A DNA stretch of 64,000 nt from assembly GCA_016283095.1 (NCBI GenBank), contig JAEEMG010000058.1, positions 40,252-104,251 on the forward strand. The letters are read 5' to 3'. The notes below the pieces were generated by a model, which searched no databases, was not told the origin of the DNA, and saw nothing but the letters and a program-made list of their open reading frames with translations. This DNA comes from Paludibacteraceae bacterium (GTDB lineage: Bacteria; Bacteroidota; Bacteroidia; Bacteroidales; Paludibacteraceae). Made by a program: the position numbers and the translations under genes. This document shows, piece by piece, positions 1 to 8,135 of this stretch (within the stretch, counting starts at the first letter, position 1; each line of letters opens with the position of its first letter).

Positions 1-907
1 GGATCAACTGGATATTCCAGTTCTCTACCAAGTAGTCGACTGTCTCTGCCTTCCACCACTGTGGAGCTGAGCAACTCCAGAACCAGCTTGGTCCCATTAG
101 ACAAACTTTCTCTCCAGCTTCGTTGCGTACTGCACCGTTTTTAGTGTTAAGCTTTCCGTTTTTTGTCACAACGAAATCTTGTCTTTTTGAAGGTCTGGCA
201 ATCTTTACTTTCAACTCCTTGACAGTCTCTCCCATAGTGATTGTTATCACATCCGAACCTTCGCTGCTTGAAGCTGTGTAACGGCCATCTGTTGTGTTTG
301 ACGACCATTTTGTATTTGCTGCGACCAATTCGCCAGCGTTGTTGTATCCTCTTGCTATGATGTCCACTGTCTCATCAGGCATCAAATTAAGTTTGCTTGG
401 AGACGTAGTAATCTTAGTGACTTCGGCGTCAGTTGATGATGTCTTGATAAACTGGAAATAGTCGATGTTGACAGATTTGCCAGTACAGATGACGTAGAAT
501 TTCTGTTTTCCGGCTTTCAATGGGAACAAGGCACTCTCATCTTTTGGAAAATCTGGCCAATTGTTCATTGGCACTTCCCACCACTTCTCTGCATTGTTGG
601 CTTGTGTGTCGAAAATGTAATAGTTGCCATTGGCATCCTGTATCTTTACATTTCCGTCTTTTCCTGTAAGATAATGGAATGAGATCTGATATAAACCATC
701 TGATGGAATTTCAACTTCGTAAGTAAGTTTCTCACCTTCTTCGTCGAAGTATCCGATTGTCTTGCCACCATTTTCTGTGACAATTTTAGAGTTAAGACTT
801 TTAGCGTCGGTGAAGTCTTCTGCTTCAACCTTGATCTGGCCGTGTGCCGACGCTGATAAAAGTAGGGCGGCTGCAAGCCATCCGACTTTTGCGTAATTCT
901 TGTTCAT
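1..907 (-). CDS. Secreted GH5-family cellulase, 3' part beyond window edge; N-terminal signal peptide, CBM6/35-like domain, Ig-like linker, start of GH5 domain
   Basis: Own translation of the minus strand from ATG at 907: MNKNYAKVGWLAAALLLSASAHGQIKVEAEDFTD...; later ...NEAGEKVCLMGPSWFWSCSAPQWWKAETVDYLVENWNIQLI resembles the GH5 N-terminal segment. No stop before position 1; the listed ORFs here are other frames. Confidence 0.75.
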   Translation of the reverse strand, partial: MNKNYAKVGWLAAALLLSASAHGQIKVEAEDFTDAKSLNSKIVTENGGKTIGYFDEEGEKLTYEVEIPSDGLYQISFHYLTGKDGNVKIQDANGNYYIFDTQANNAEKWWEVPMNNWPDFPKDESALFPLKAGKQKFYVICTGKSVNIDYFQFIKTSSTDAEVTKITTSPSKLNLMPDETVDIIARGYNNAGELVAANTKWSSNTTDGRYTASSSEGSDVITITMGETVKELKVKIARPSKRQDFVVTKNGKLNTKNGAVRNEAGEKVCLMGPSWFWSCSAPQWWKAETVDYLVENWNIQLI

Positions 908-1168
908 GGTATTATGCATATTTTAGTTTTTATTTCCCTAAAAATATATGAATATGGCCTTTGCAAATTCAGAAAGGACAACATCTGAATGTCAAGTTGT
1001 TTTTGGTCATATTTCTGATAACCCAGTGTTTGCCGTCTAATAACATAAAGACGTAGGACTAACATTCGCAAAAGTAAAAATAAATTTGAATAACAACAAT
1101 AATTTGACCGCATTATGATTTTTTTCTCTTATTTTTCCCCTTTTCAAGACGTGATGATTCATCATATA

Positions 1169-1212
1169 TAAAAAATCCCGGCTGAATGAGTGACACCACA
1201 GTAGCCGGGATT
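1169..1212 (-). terminator. Rho-independent terminator of serpin 1
   Basis: Inverted repeat AATCCCGGCT...AGCCGGGATT followed by a T-run on the minus strand. Confidence 0.75.
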
Positions 1213-1236
1213 ATCTTGATCGTGAAAAAGATTTCG

Positions 1237-2814
1237 CTATTTTGCCGATGGGTCGTTGATCAATCCAATGAACAATACTTCGTGTTTGTGTGGGTTGTTG
1301 ATTGTCACGACAAACGGACGATTGACATCAACTTTTACAGACTTATATTCATGTATTGCTGCTCCTTCCATAGAAATGGTTGTTATTGCTGCACCTTTAG
1401 CACCGTCTTCATCAATTTCCAGATGTGTCAGTTGTTTAACATTAGTGACATGTGCTCCGTTTGCAATATTGTTGAAGTTTTTAGAGAAGACGTTTTCCAA
1501 TCCGATTTTTTTCAGACTCTCGTTCAATTCAATTTTATCGTTTAGATTGAATTTTGGCAGAGAAAGTGAAGGACAGTAGATTGTGTCCGGACCCATTTCT
1601 GTATGTCCACGTTTGTAGTGGATGCTGTCAAGATCAATTTCTGCAAGTGCCTTTTCTGGAGAAACACCTTCGTTTGGAAGGATGACATTCATGACGTATC
1701 CAGCGTGGAAGTTAAGCGTGACTAACTGATAGTTGTCTCCTTCCGCATAGCATCCTTCGTAGTGATTTTTCATCTTCTCAACTAACATTTTTTCTCCTGT
1801 CGCTGTGGTGAATGTGTCGGGGCTTGTATATGATGGATTAAATTTATTTGCCCATTCAGCTTGGAAACTCAATGCATTCGCCAATACTATCCATAGAGCT
1901 GGATTTTTAGGGATTTGCATTGAAGGGATCATTCCGTTTGTCGTTTCTTTCGCCCATTTATCCATTAATTTATATGTTGTGTCAAGTGCGAAATCAACGT
2001 TGTTAGCTGCCGCTTTATAGTAATCTTCAATGTTCTGCAAATAGTTTTTGCCGAAAGGTATGCCATTCTGTAGGAATGCGGCGTTTGCCACTCCGATTTC
2101 AACTTCCATTGGATTCTCTGTTATCAGAGTGTTCATACGCTTTTCGTACATGTTGTTCAGAAAGTCGAGTGGCATGTCTTGCTGGCCTAACATTTTTGTG
2201 ATCTCTGCGTAAGCACTGTCGTCGTCTGCTCCGTTCACCAACATGGCAAGAGCAAACTGTAGACTTGTTGGCGAGAAGATCAGATTCTTGTCTTTGTGCC
2301 CTTCTTCTTTGGATATTTCCCAGAATTGAGCTGTCGCAATTTTGTTGGCAGAACGGATTGCGTCAACCTCATTTCCATTGAGCGTTAGATTTAGTTTGTC
2401 TTTGGCTTTATATACACAATTGCTATATTCTTTTTGCGCATGGTATATAGCCTCTCTTATTTCCCATTCGCTTGCACCTCTTTCTCTCAAATCTTGTACA
2501 ATTGATGTGTCGTAGATGCAGTCGTTTTCCATTGCCGTTTTGATGTCCCAGTTGGCTACATCACCATCCATACGTGCTATCTCTTCGTCGAATGTCACTT
2601 CTGCTCCATTCGAGGAATAAAGAGTGGATGATCCATCTGTACGGGTGACTTTGATGAAAATTTCGTCGCCATCTTTCACATGGCTCACTCGGTCTGTCTT
2701 CTCTACCTTCACATCATATTCCTTGCCATCAGGCAAATTGATGTGCATATATTGCGTCGCAGACATTGTGCATGCCGCAAACAATCCGAGTGCTGTGAGT
2801 ATATGTTTCTTCAT
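1237..2814 (-). CDS. Serpin (serine protease inhibitor), putative lipoprotein
   Basis: LIFSPTSLQFALAMLVNGADDD; hinge DEDGAKGAAITT; C-terminal NRPFVVTINNPHKHEVLFIGLINDP serpin signature; N-terminal FAAC possible lipobox. Confidence 0.93.
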   Translation of the reverse strand: MKKHILTALGLFAACTMSATQYMHINLPDGKEYDVKVEKTDRVSHVKDGDEIFIKVTRTDGSSTLYSSNGAEVTFDEEIARMDGDVANWDIKTAMENDCIYDTSIVQDLRERGASEWEIREAIYHAQKEYSNCVYKAKDKLNLTLNGNEVDAIRSANKIATAQFWEISKEEGHKDKNLIFSPTSLQFALAMLVNGADDDSAYAEITKMLGQQDMPLDFLNNMYEKRMNTLITENPMEVEIGVANAAFLQNGIPFGKNYLQNIEDYYKAAANNVDFALDTTYKLMDKWAKETTNGMIPSMQIPKNPALWIVLANALSFQAEWANKFNPSYTSPDTFTTATGEKMLVEKMKNHYEGCYAEGDNYQLVTLNFHAGYVMNVILPNEGVSPEKALAEIDLDSIHYKRGHTEMGPDTIYCPSLSLPKFNLNDKIELNESLKKIGLENVFSKNFNNIANGAHVTNVKQLTHLEIDEDGAKGAAITTISMEGAAIHEYKSVKVDVNRPFVVTINNPHKHEVLFIGLINDPSAK

Positions 2815-2818
2815 AACC

Positions 2819-3289
2819 TTATTCTTTTATAAGTTTGACGGTTTGTGAGTCTGTTTTTAGAATGTAGACTCCTTTTGCTTGTGGCAATTTAATCTCTGCC
2901 ACACCTTCAGCTGACGCATTCACTTTTTGAATTGCAGATCCTGCTACTGAATAAAGAATCACTGAAGATTTCGGTTGCAATCCCTCTGCTTTGACGTGGC
3001 TGTTATCGGAATATGTGAAGCGGACTTCCTTGCTTCCCAAAACAGCGACGTTGCTTAAAGAACCGTCAGTGAAATGATACGAGTCGACTTTGCTGAGCTC
3101 GAATGCTGTCCTTGCTGATCCACTGACAATAAAACTGTCTGCCTGATAAGTGATTTTGGGAGATTCCGACAGAAGGTACGAAAACTTTGTTCCGTCGGTC
3201 AAATCAACTGTGACGTGCGTCGTCTCAGCGAATGCCGGAGCTGACGCCATTGTCATCAGGACTCCGATTGAACGTAATAGATTTTTCAT
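2819..3289 (-). CDS. Small secreted protein with T9SS-type C-terminal sorting domain
   Basis: Signal peptide MKNLLRSIGVLMTMASAPAFAE; small beta-domain; C-term SSVILYSVAGSAIQKVNASAEGVAEIKLPQAKGVYILKTDSQTVKLIKE. 4-nt gap to serpin 1. Confidence 0.75.
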   Translation of the reverse strand: MKNLLRSIGVLMTMASAPAFAETTHVTVDLTDGTKFSYLLSESPKITYQADSFIVSGSARTAFELSKVDSYHFTDGSLSNVAVLGSKEVRFTYSDNSHVKAEGLQPKSSVILYSVAGSAIQKVNASAEGVAEIKLPQAKGVYILKTDSQTVKLIKE

Positions 3290-3347
3290 GTTGTAAATTT
3301 TATGTTTATGTTTAATTTTAAGTGTAATGCTCGCAAGAAAATAAAAT

Positions 3348-3379
3348 CAGTAGAGACGAGATTATTCCCGTCGCTACTG
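3348..3379 (-). terminator. Terminator / REP-like palindrome downstream of serpin 2
   Basis: CAGTAGAGACGAGATTATTCCCGTCGCTACTG imperfect palindrome, T-rich tract on minus strand. Confidence 0.65.
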
Positions 3380-3391
3380 AAAAAATACTCT

Positions 3392-4954
3392 TTAATTTTT
3401 TAATGTCGGATCGTTGATCAATCCGATGAAAAGTACTTCGTGTGTCTTAGGATTGTTGATTGTCACTATGAACGGACGGTTGACATCAACGTTTACAACC
3501 TCATCCATATATGCACTTCCAGTTAACTCTACTAATGTCACAGCCGCACCTTTCGCACCGTCTTCATCAATTTCCAAATGTGCCAATTGTTTTACATTAG
3601 TCACCTCCGCATTTTCTACAATGTTGTTGAATTTAGCGATGAATGTCTTTTCTAATCCGATTTTCTTCAACATTTCATTTAACTTAATCTTTGAGTCTAT
3701 GTTGAATTTCGGCAATGAAAGTCTTGGGCTGTAAAGAATGTAGAAGGATCCCGCATCTTCGGTTTTGTGTTTTATGTTATCAAAATCGATTTCTGCAAGA
3801 ACTGCTTCTGGAGAAACACCTTCTGCTGGTAGAACCACATTCATCTGGAATCCCTCGTAAAATGGCAAAGTGACGAGTTGGTAGTTTTCTCCTTCTGCAT
3901 AATTGCCAACAAAGTAATGATTCATCTTCTCTACTTGCTTCACTTCTCCTGTCGATGTGGTGAATTTGCCAATCTCTGTTCTCATTGTGTCAAATTTCTC
4001 TTCCCATTCCGACTGGAAACTTAGGGCATTGGCTAATACAAGAATTAATGATGGATCTTTGTCAATGCCTAATTTTTTTATCATTTCATTTGTAGACTTT
4101 TCTGCCCAATTGTCCATTTTTGTATATGTGGAGTCTTCATTGAAGTCTACGTTGTTGGCTGCTGCTTTGTAGTATCCCTCAATGTTTTGCAAGAAGTTTT
4201 TTCCAATAGGAAGCCCTTTTTGGATGAAAGCCGCATTTGTTATTCCAATATTGACTTTTTGAGGATTTACCATTTTAAGATTAGTCAAACGCTTTGAATA
4301 CATGTCGTTCAACTCGTCGAGTGGTATGTTTTCTTTTCCTAAAGCGGTTGTGATTTCTGCGTATGCTTCGTCATCATCGGCTCCATTTGCCAACATGGCT
4401 AAGGCAAACTGCAAACTGGTAGGCGAGAAGATCAAGTTTTTGTCTTTGAAGTCTTTATCTTTAGAAATGTTGGTAAAGAGTTTTGTCGCGAATTTGTTTG
4501 CGGAACTTTGTGTCTCAATCTCTTTGTCAGAGAAGTTTATTTTTTTCTCATTTCTCTTTTCTTTGACACAATCGCTATAACTTTCTTGTATTTTGAATAT
4601 CTCCCAATCGTCAGCCCCAGACTCTTTTAATTCACGAATTCGGGCGGAGTCGTATTCACAACCTTCTACCATAGTAGATACAATGTCCCAGTTGGCGACA
4701 TCGCTATCCATGCGTGTGATTTTTTCGTCGAATGTCACTTCGGCTCCATCCAAAGGATAAAGAGAGTAGGAACTGTCTGTACGGGAAACTTTGATGAAAA
4801 CTTCGTCACCTTTTTTCACATGGCTCACACGATCTGTTTTCTCTACTTTCACATCATACTCCTTGCCGTTTGGCAGGTTGATGTGCATATATTGCGTCGC
4901 TGACATTGAGCATGCCGCAATAATTCCGATTGCTGATAGTAAATGTTTTTTCAT
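3392..4954 (-). CDS. Serpin paralog, putative lipoprotein
   Basis: Same architecture as the 1237-2814 protein; hinge DEDGAKGAAVTL; NRPFIVTINNPKTHEVLFIGLINDP; N-terminal IIAAC lipobox. Confidence 0.93.
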   Translation of the reverse strand: MKKHLLSAIGIIAACSMSATQYMHINLPNGKEYDVKVEKTDRVSHVKKGDEVFIKVSRTDSSYSLYPLDGAEVTFDEKITRMDSDVANWDIVSTMVEGCEYDSARIRELKESGADDWEIFKIQESYSDCVKEKRNEKKINFSDKEIETQSSANKFATKLFTNISKDKDFKDKNLIFSPTSLQFALAMLANGADDDEAYAEITTALGKENIPLDELNDMYSKRLTNLKMVNPQKVNIGITNAAFIQKGLPIGKNFLQNIEGYYKAAANNVDFNEDSTYTKMDNWAEKSTNEMIKKLGIDKDPSLILVLANALSFQSEWEEKFDTMRTEIGKFTTSTGEVKQVEKMNHYFVGNYAEGENYQLVTLPFYEGFQMNVVLPAEGVSPEAVLAEIDFDNIKHKTEDAGSFYILYSPRLSLPKFNIDSKIKLNEMLKKIGLEKTFIAKFNNIVENAEVTNVKQLAHLEIDEDGAKGAAVTLVELTGSAYMDEVVNVDVNRPFIVTINNPKTHEVLFIGLINDPTLKN

Positions 4955-5207
4955 AATAAATATTTTATCCTCATATCTCAGATAATCATGTTTGATTTTT
5001 TTCGCTATGCAAGATTGTCTTGCTACTTTGTAATTTAAAACTAACTAACTTTGGTTGTCTGAGACGTTGCAAATATAATGATAAAATTGAGTCGTTAAAC
5101 ATTCCGTCGCAAAATATTGACTTTAAGTATGCTATTTCTCAGTGATTTGGAAAATATAATTTTTTTTTGTTCTTGTTTATTTGATTTAGAAATATCAAGT
5201 AAAAAAT

Positions 5208-5245
5208 GACACGGATAAAACATTTGATTTTGTTGAATCCGTGTC
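5208..5245 (-). terminator. Terminator of the antiporter gene
   Basis: GACACGGAT...ATCCGTGTC stem, then ATTTTTTAC on the minus strand. Confidence 0.65.
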
Positions 5246-5294
5246 GAAGTGAACATGAAATATAAATGATATCCAAGGAATCAGATACAGAATA

Positions 5295-6749
5295 TCAGGA
5301 AATCACCTTTTTCTGACGCTCTATGGTCAACAATTTGTCTCCAACCTTCAGCTCCAGTTTGCCGTTTGGCACAATGAAACTATCGCCTCGCTTCACCATC
5401 ATCACCAGCATCCCATCTGGAAATTTCATATCAGAAAGACGATTGCCATTGATGAAATCTTCATCTGTCATTATCATTTCGGAGAGTTGAGATTCCAGTT
5501 TTTCAGGAAGTTCAATGCCAAAATCATTTCCGTCTTTTGGTTCGACTGTGGATAATCCCAACCAGTGGGCACATGCGGTAATTGTGGTTCCTTGCAGCAA
5601 CAGAGATAGAAGAGTGATGACAAAGACAACATTGAAAAGGAAATATGCGTTTTCAATTCCAGCGATCACTGGATAGGTCGCAAAGATTATCGGCACCGCG
5701 CCACGAAGCCCGACCCACGACAAAAACAGTTTTGCTTTCGCAGGTATGTTGAATGGGGTAAGACAAAGGAATATCGCAGCAGGACGTGATACGAACATCA
5801 TAAATAGTCCGATCGCAATGGCGACTGGCAGTACACTCCACATCTCATGCGGATTGACAAGCAGTCCAAGTGTGATAAACATCACGATCTGCAAAAGCCA
5901 TGTGACTCCTTGCATGAATGCGTTCATCTCTTTTTTGTATAACAACCTGCTGTTTCCTGCTACAAGTCCCGCTACGTAGACGGCCAGATACCCATTGCCT
6001 TTCAACTGGTCTGTAAGGGTGAATATGATGAAGATCATGCTCAACACCAATACAGAGTAGAGTGATGAGTTAGGCAGGTTGATATGGTTCACAATCCAAA
6101 CAGATGCATGGCCGAGTATGTAACCCAATAATCCTCCAACCACTAGTTGAATCAAGATTTCCAAAGCTAATCCCCATCCGGAAAACTGATCAGCAGATAT
6201 GATTGCCTGTACTAAAGCAATTGTGAGAACATATGCCATCGGGTCGTTCGATCCGCTTTCCAACTCAAGTGTTGGACGTAGATTATATTTCAGCCCAATA
6301 CGCTGCGAACGTAAGAGATTAAAAACAGATGCGGAATCTGTTGATGATACAGTGGCCGCCAGCAACATGGAAAGAGGCAACGATAATCCAATGTCCAGAC
6401 TTGTCCATTCCGACATCAGATAGATGAACAGACCGGTTATTCCCGTCGTCAGCATTACTCCTATTGTAGAAAGCACAAGCCCCTGTGATAATATCGGTTT
6501 TATATCGTGGAACTTAGTGTCCATTCCTCCTGAGAACAAGATGACACTGAGGGAGAGCATGCCGATTAACTGTGCATTCTCATGACTGTCAAATTCCAAT
6601 CCTAGTCCGTCAACACCGAAAAGCATGCCTGTGAAAAGAAACAGTAGGAGAGTAGGGATGCCAAAACGATATCCCCATTTGCTGATGAAAATACTTGCAA
6701 AGACGAGTATGGCTCCTATAAAAACAATATTCTCTGGTGTCAAAGTCAT
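5295..6749 (-). CDS. K+/H+ antiporter, CPA1 NhaP2/CvrA type with C-terminal TrkA-C-like domain
   Basis: Multi-TM protein with FISKWGYRFGIPTLLLFLFTGMLFGVDGLG, TDSASVFNLLR, LSWVGLRGAVPIIFATYPV; C-terminal MLVMMVKRGDSFIVPNGKLELKVGDKLLTI. Confidence 0.9.
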   Translation of the reverse strand: MTLTPENIVFIGAILVFASIFISKWGYRFGIPTLLLFLFTGMLFGVDGLGLEFDSHENAQLIGMLSLSVILFSGGMDTKFHDIKPILSQGLVLSTIGVMLTTGITGLFIYLMSEWTSLDIGLSLPLSMLLAATVSSTDSASVFNLLRSQRIGLKYNLRPTLELESGSNDPMAYVLTIALVQAIISADQFSGWGLALEILIQLVVGGLLGYILGHASVWIVNHINLPNSSLYSVLVLSMIFIIFTLTDQLKGNGYLAVYVAGLVAGNSRLLYKKEMNAFMQGVTWLLQIVMFITLGLLVNPHEMWSVLPVAIAIGLFMMFVSRPAAIFLCLTPFNIPAKAKLFLSWVGLRGAVPIIFATYPVIAGIENAYFLFNVVFVITLLSLLLQGTTITACAHWLGLSTVEPKDGNDFGIELPEKLESQLSEMIMTDEDFINGNRLSDMKFPDGMLVMMVKRGDSFIVPNGKLELKVGDKLLTIERQKKVIS

Positions 6750-6825
6750 AGTAAATAGTAATTAGAATTAAAGAGACGAGATTAAAAGCCCGCCGCCACG
6801 TATTGTCCGACGGCGGACTGTTTGT

Positions 6826-7224
6826 TTAGAATAACTGATTGATGATCTTCGCGTCTTCCCCCTCATAGATTATGACATCTGAGACGGGTTTATATTCGTA
6901 ATCTGATTGCTTATATTGCAATAAATGCATTACTGCATACGACGCGTCCTGCGAAACACAGGCCTCCAGCATATAATTGCCATTAGGAGTGTCATTGATA
7001 CGGAAGTTTTCTGCGACCTTTGATAGATTGTCACGAGTCGCTTGCAAAATACGGTGCAAACGTTGTCCGTCTGGGATACTTAATTTTACCCTTTTAGCTT
7101 CTATGACACTTCCTGTCGGTGCATATTTTACCGTGCTCAACAAGCCGAAGAACGACTTGCATACATTGATACGATTATCACTACAGATGTTTTCCCACAT
7201 CTGCAAACTTTTAATATTTGCCAT
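6826..7224 (-). CDS. Conserved hypothetical protein (Bacteroidales-type)
   Basis: 132 aa with coherent composition; strong inverted-repeat terminator immediately downstream (about 6785-6820). Confidence 0.65.
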   Translation of the reverse strand: MANIKSLQMWENICSDNRINVCKSFFGLLSTVKYAPTGSVIEAKRVKLSIPDGQRLHRILQATRDNLSKVAENFRINDTPNGNYMLEACVSQDASYAVMHLLQYKQSDYEYKPVSDVIIYEGEDAKIINQLF

Positions 7225-7365
7225 TTTGATTTTCTTTGATAGGTTTAATAATAATTCTCTTTTTTAAGAATCTGTTTTCTGTACGGCTGAATGTGATGTT
7301 TGTTTGATTGCCTTTTGTCTTATCATAGTCCACACTAAGGGGGTCGCAAAGAAGATCGAACAATG

Positions 7366-7413
7366 GTGTTCTGTCCTTTGTAATCCTCATGTTTCAATAG
7401 CTGGATAAGCTAT
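7366..7413. repeat. Copy 1 of a dispersed ~48-bp intergenic repeat
   Basis: GTGTTCTGTCCTTTGTAATCCTCATGTTTCAATAGCTGGATAAGCTAT aligns with 12429-12476. Confidence 0.5.
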
Positions 7414-7455
7414 GAAAAAACTAAACTGAACAGATTCTGAAATATGAAAGAGACC

Positions 7456-7911
7456 CTAACAAAGGATGCGTCTCAACGCAATGACATAGTAGAATCGTGG
7501 AGACGCAATTCCTCTTTGTACCAATATACAAGCACAAAGAAAGAATAAACAAAGAAAATATAAAAAGCAACAGGAGTCTGTCGGCTCCCAATAGTTGGCG
7601 AATCTTCCTGTTTTACCTCCGCCCAAGGTGTGCGGACGAGTAGGGCGGGAACTGCCCAGACTTTGGGTGTCTGGAGCATTTAATAACAGGCTGTATGGCA
7701 ACTGCTCTCCATCAAACAATATGCCATGCTCTTCTTCACATGATTTGACTACGCTTTCTTCTGTCTCATTCACAACAATGTTTTCTTGCCAGACACTTGT
7801 GGAAGTGTTGGATAATCCTAAAAACATTGTGATGACAAGCCAAATGTATGAGATCATATCTGTGTGAAATAGTCTTTGCCACAAAGATATGTTTTTTTGA
7901 TCCAACTGCAA
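7456..7911 (-). CDS. Hypothetical protein with N- and C-terminal hydrophobic segments
   Basis: 151-aa ORF in an otherwise empty gap; weak support. Confidence 0.4.
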   Translation of the reverse strand: MQLDQKNISLWQRLFHTDMISYIWLVITMFLGLSNTSTSVWQENIVVNETEESVVKSCEEEHGILFDGEQLPYSLLLNAPDTQSLGSSRPTRPHTLGGGKTGRFANYWEPTDSCCFLYFLCLFFLCACILVQRGIASPRFYYVIALRRILC

Positions 7912-8005
7912 AAATTACGCTGTTTTTGACAGAGCAAATGCAGATATTTGTTGCACTGTATGACTATTGGTTGTTTGGAATTGTTCTAAAAGGAATGTGA
8001 AAAAT

Positions 8006-8039
8006 ACGGACCATTCCACGCATTTGTGGAACAGCCCGT
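8006..8039 (-). terminator. Terminator-like hairpin downstream of the 1105-aa protein
   Basis: Minus-strand ACGGGCTGTTCCACAAATGCGTGGAATGGTCCGT followed by ATTTTT. Confidence 0.55.
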
Positions 8040-8113
8040 ATCGTAACACAAAACTTACGTCCAAGAACGTATAAAATCTTCTTGCATGAAGACGTACGTA
8101 TTCATTTTGCAAT

Positions 8114-8135
8114 GACACGCACGTCCGTGCGTCTC
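8114..8135. repeat. REP-like palindrome adjoining a stop codon
   Basis: GACACGCACGTCCGTGCGTCTC. Confidence 0.6.

Noticed and set aside
646-1113. Short minus-strand ORFs near the left edge
   Set aside because: Wrong frame; the real gene is the edge-truncated GH5 frame starting at 907.
1186-1579. Plus-strand ORFs opposite serpin 1
   Set aside because: Antisense frames of a clear CDS; no start context or protein-like features.
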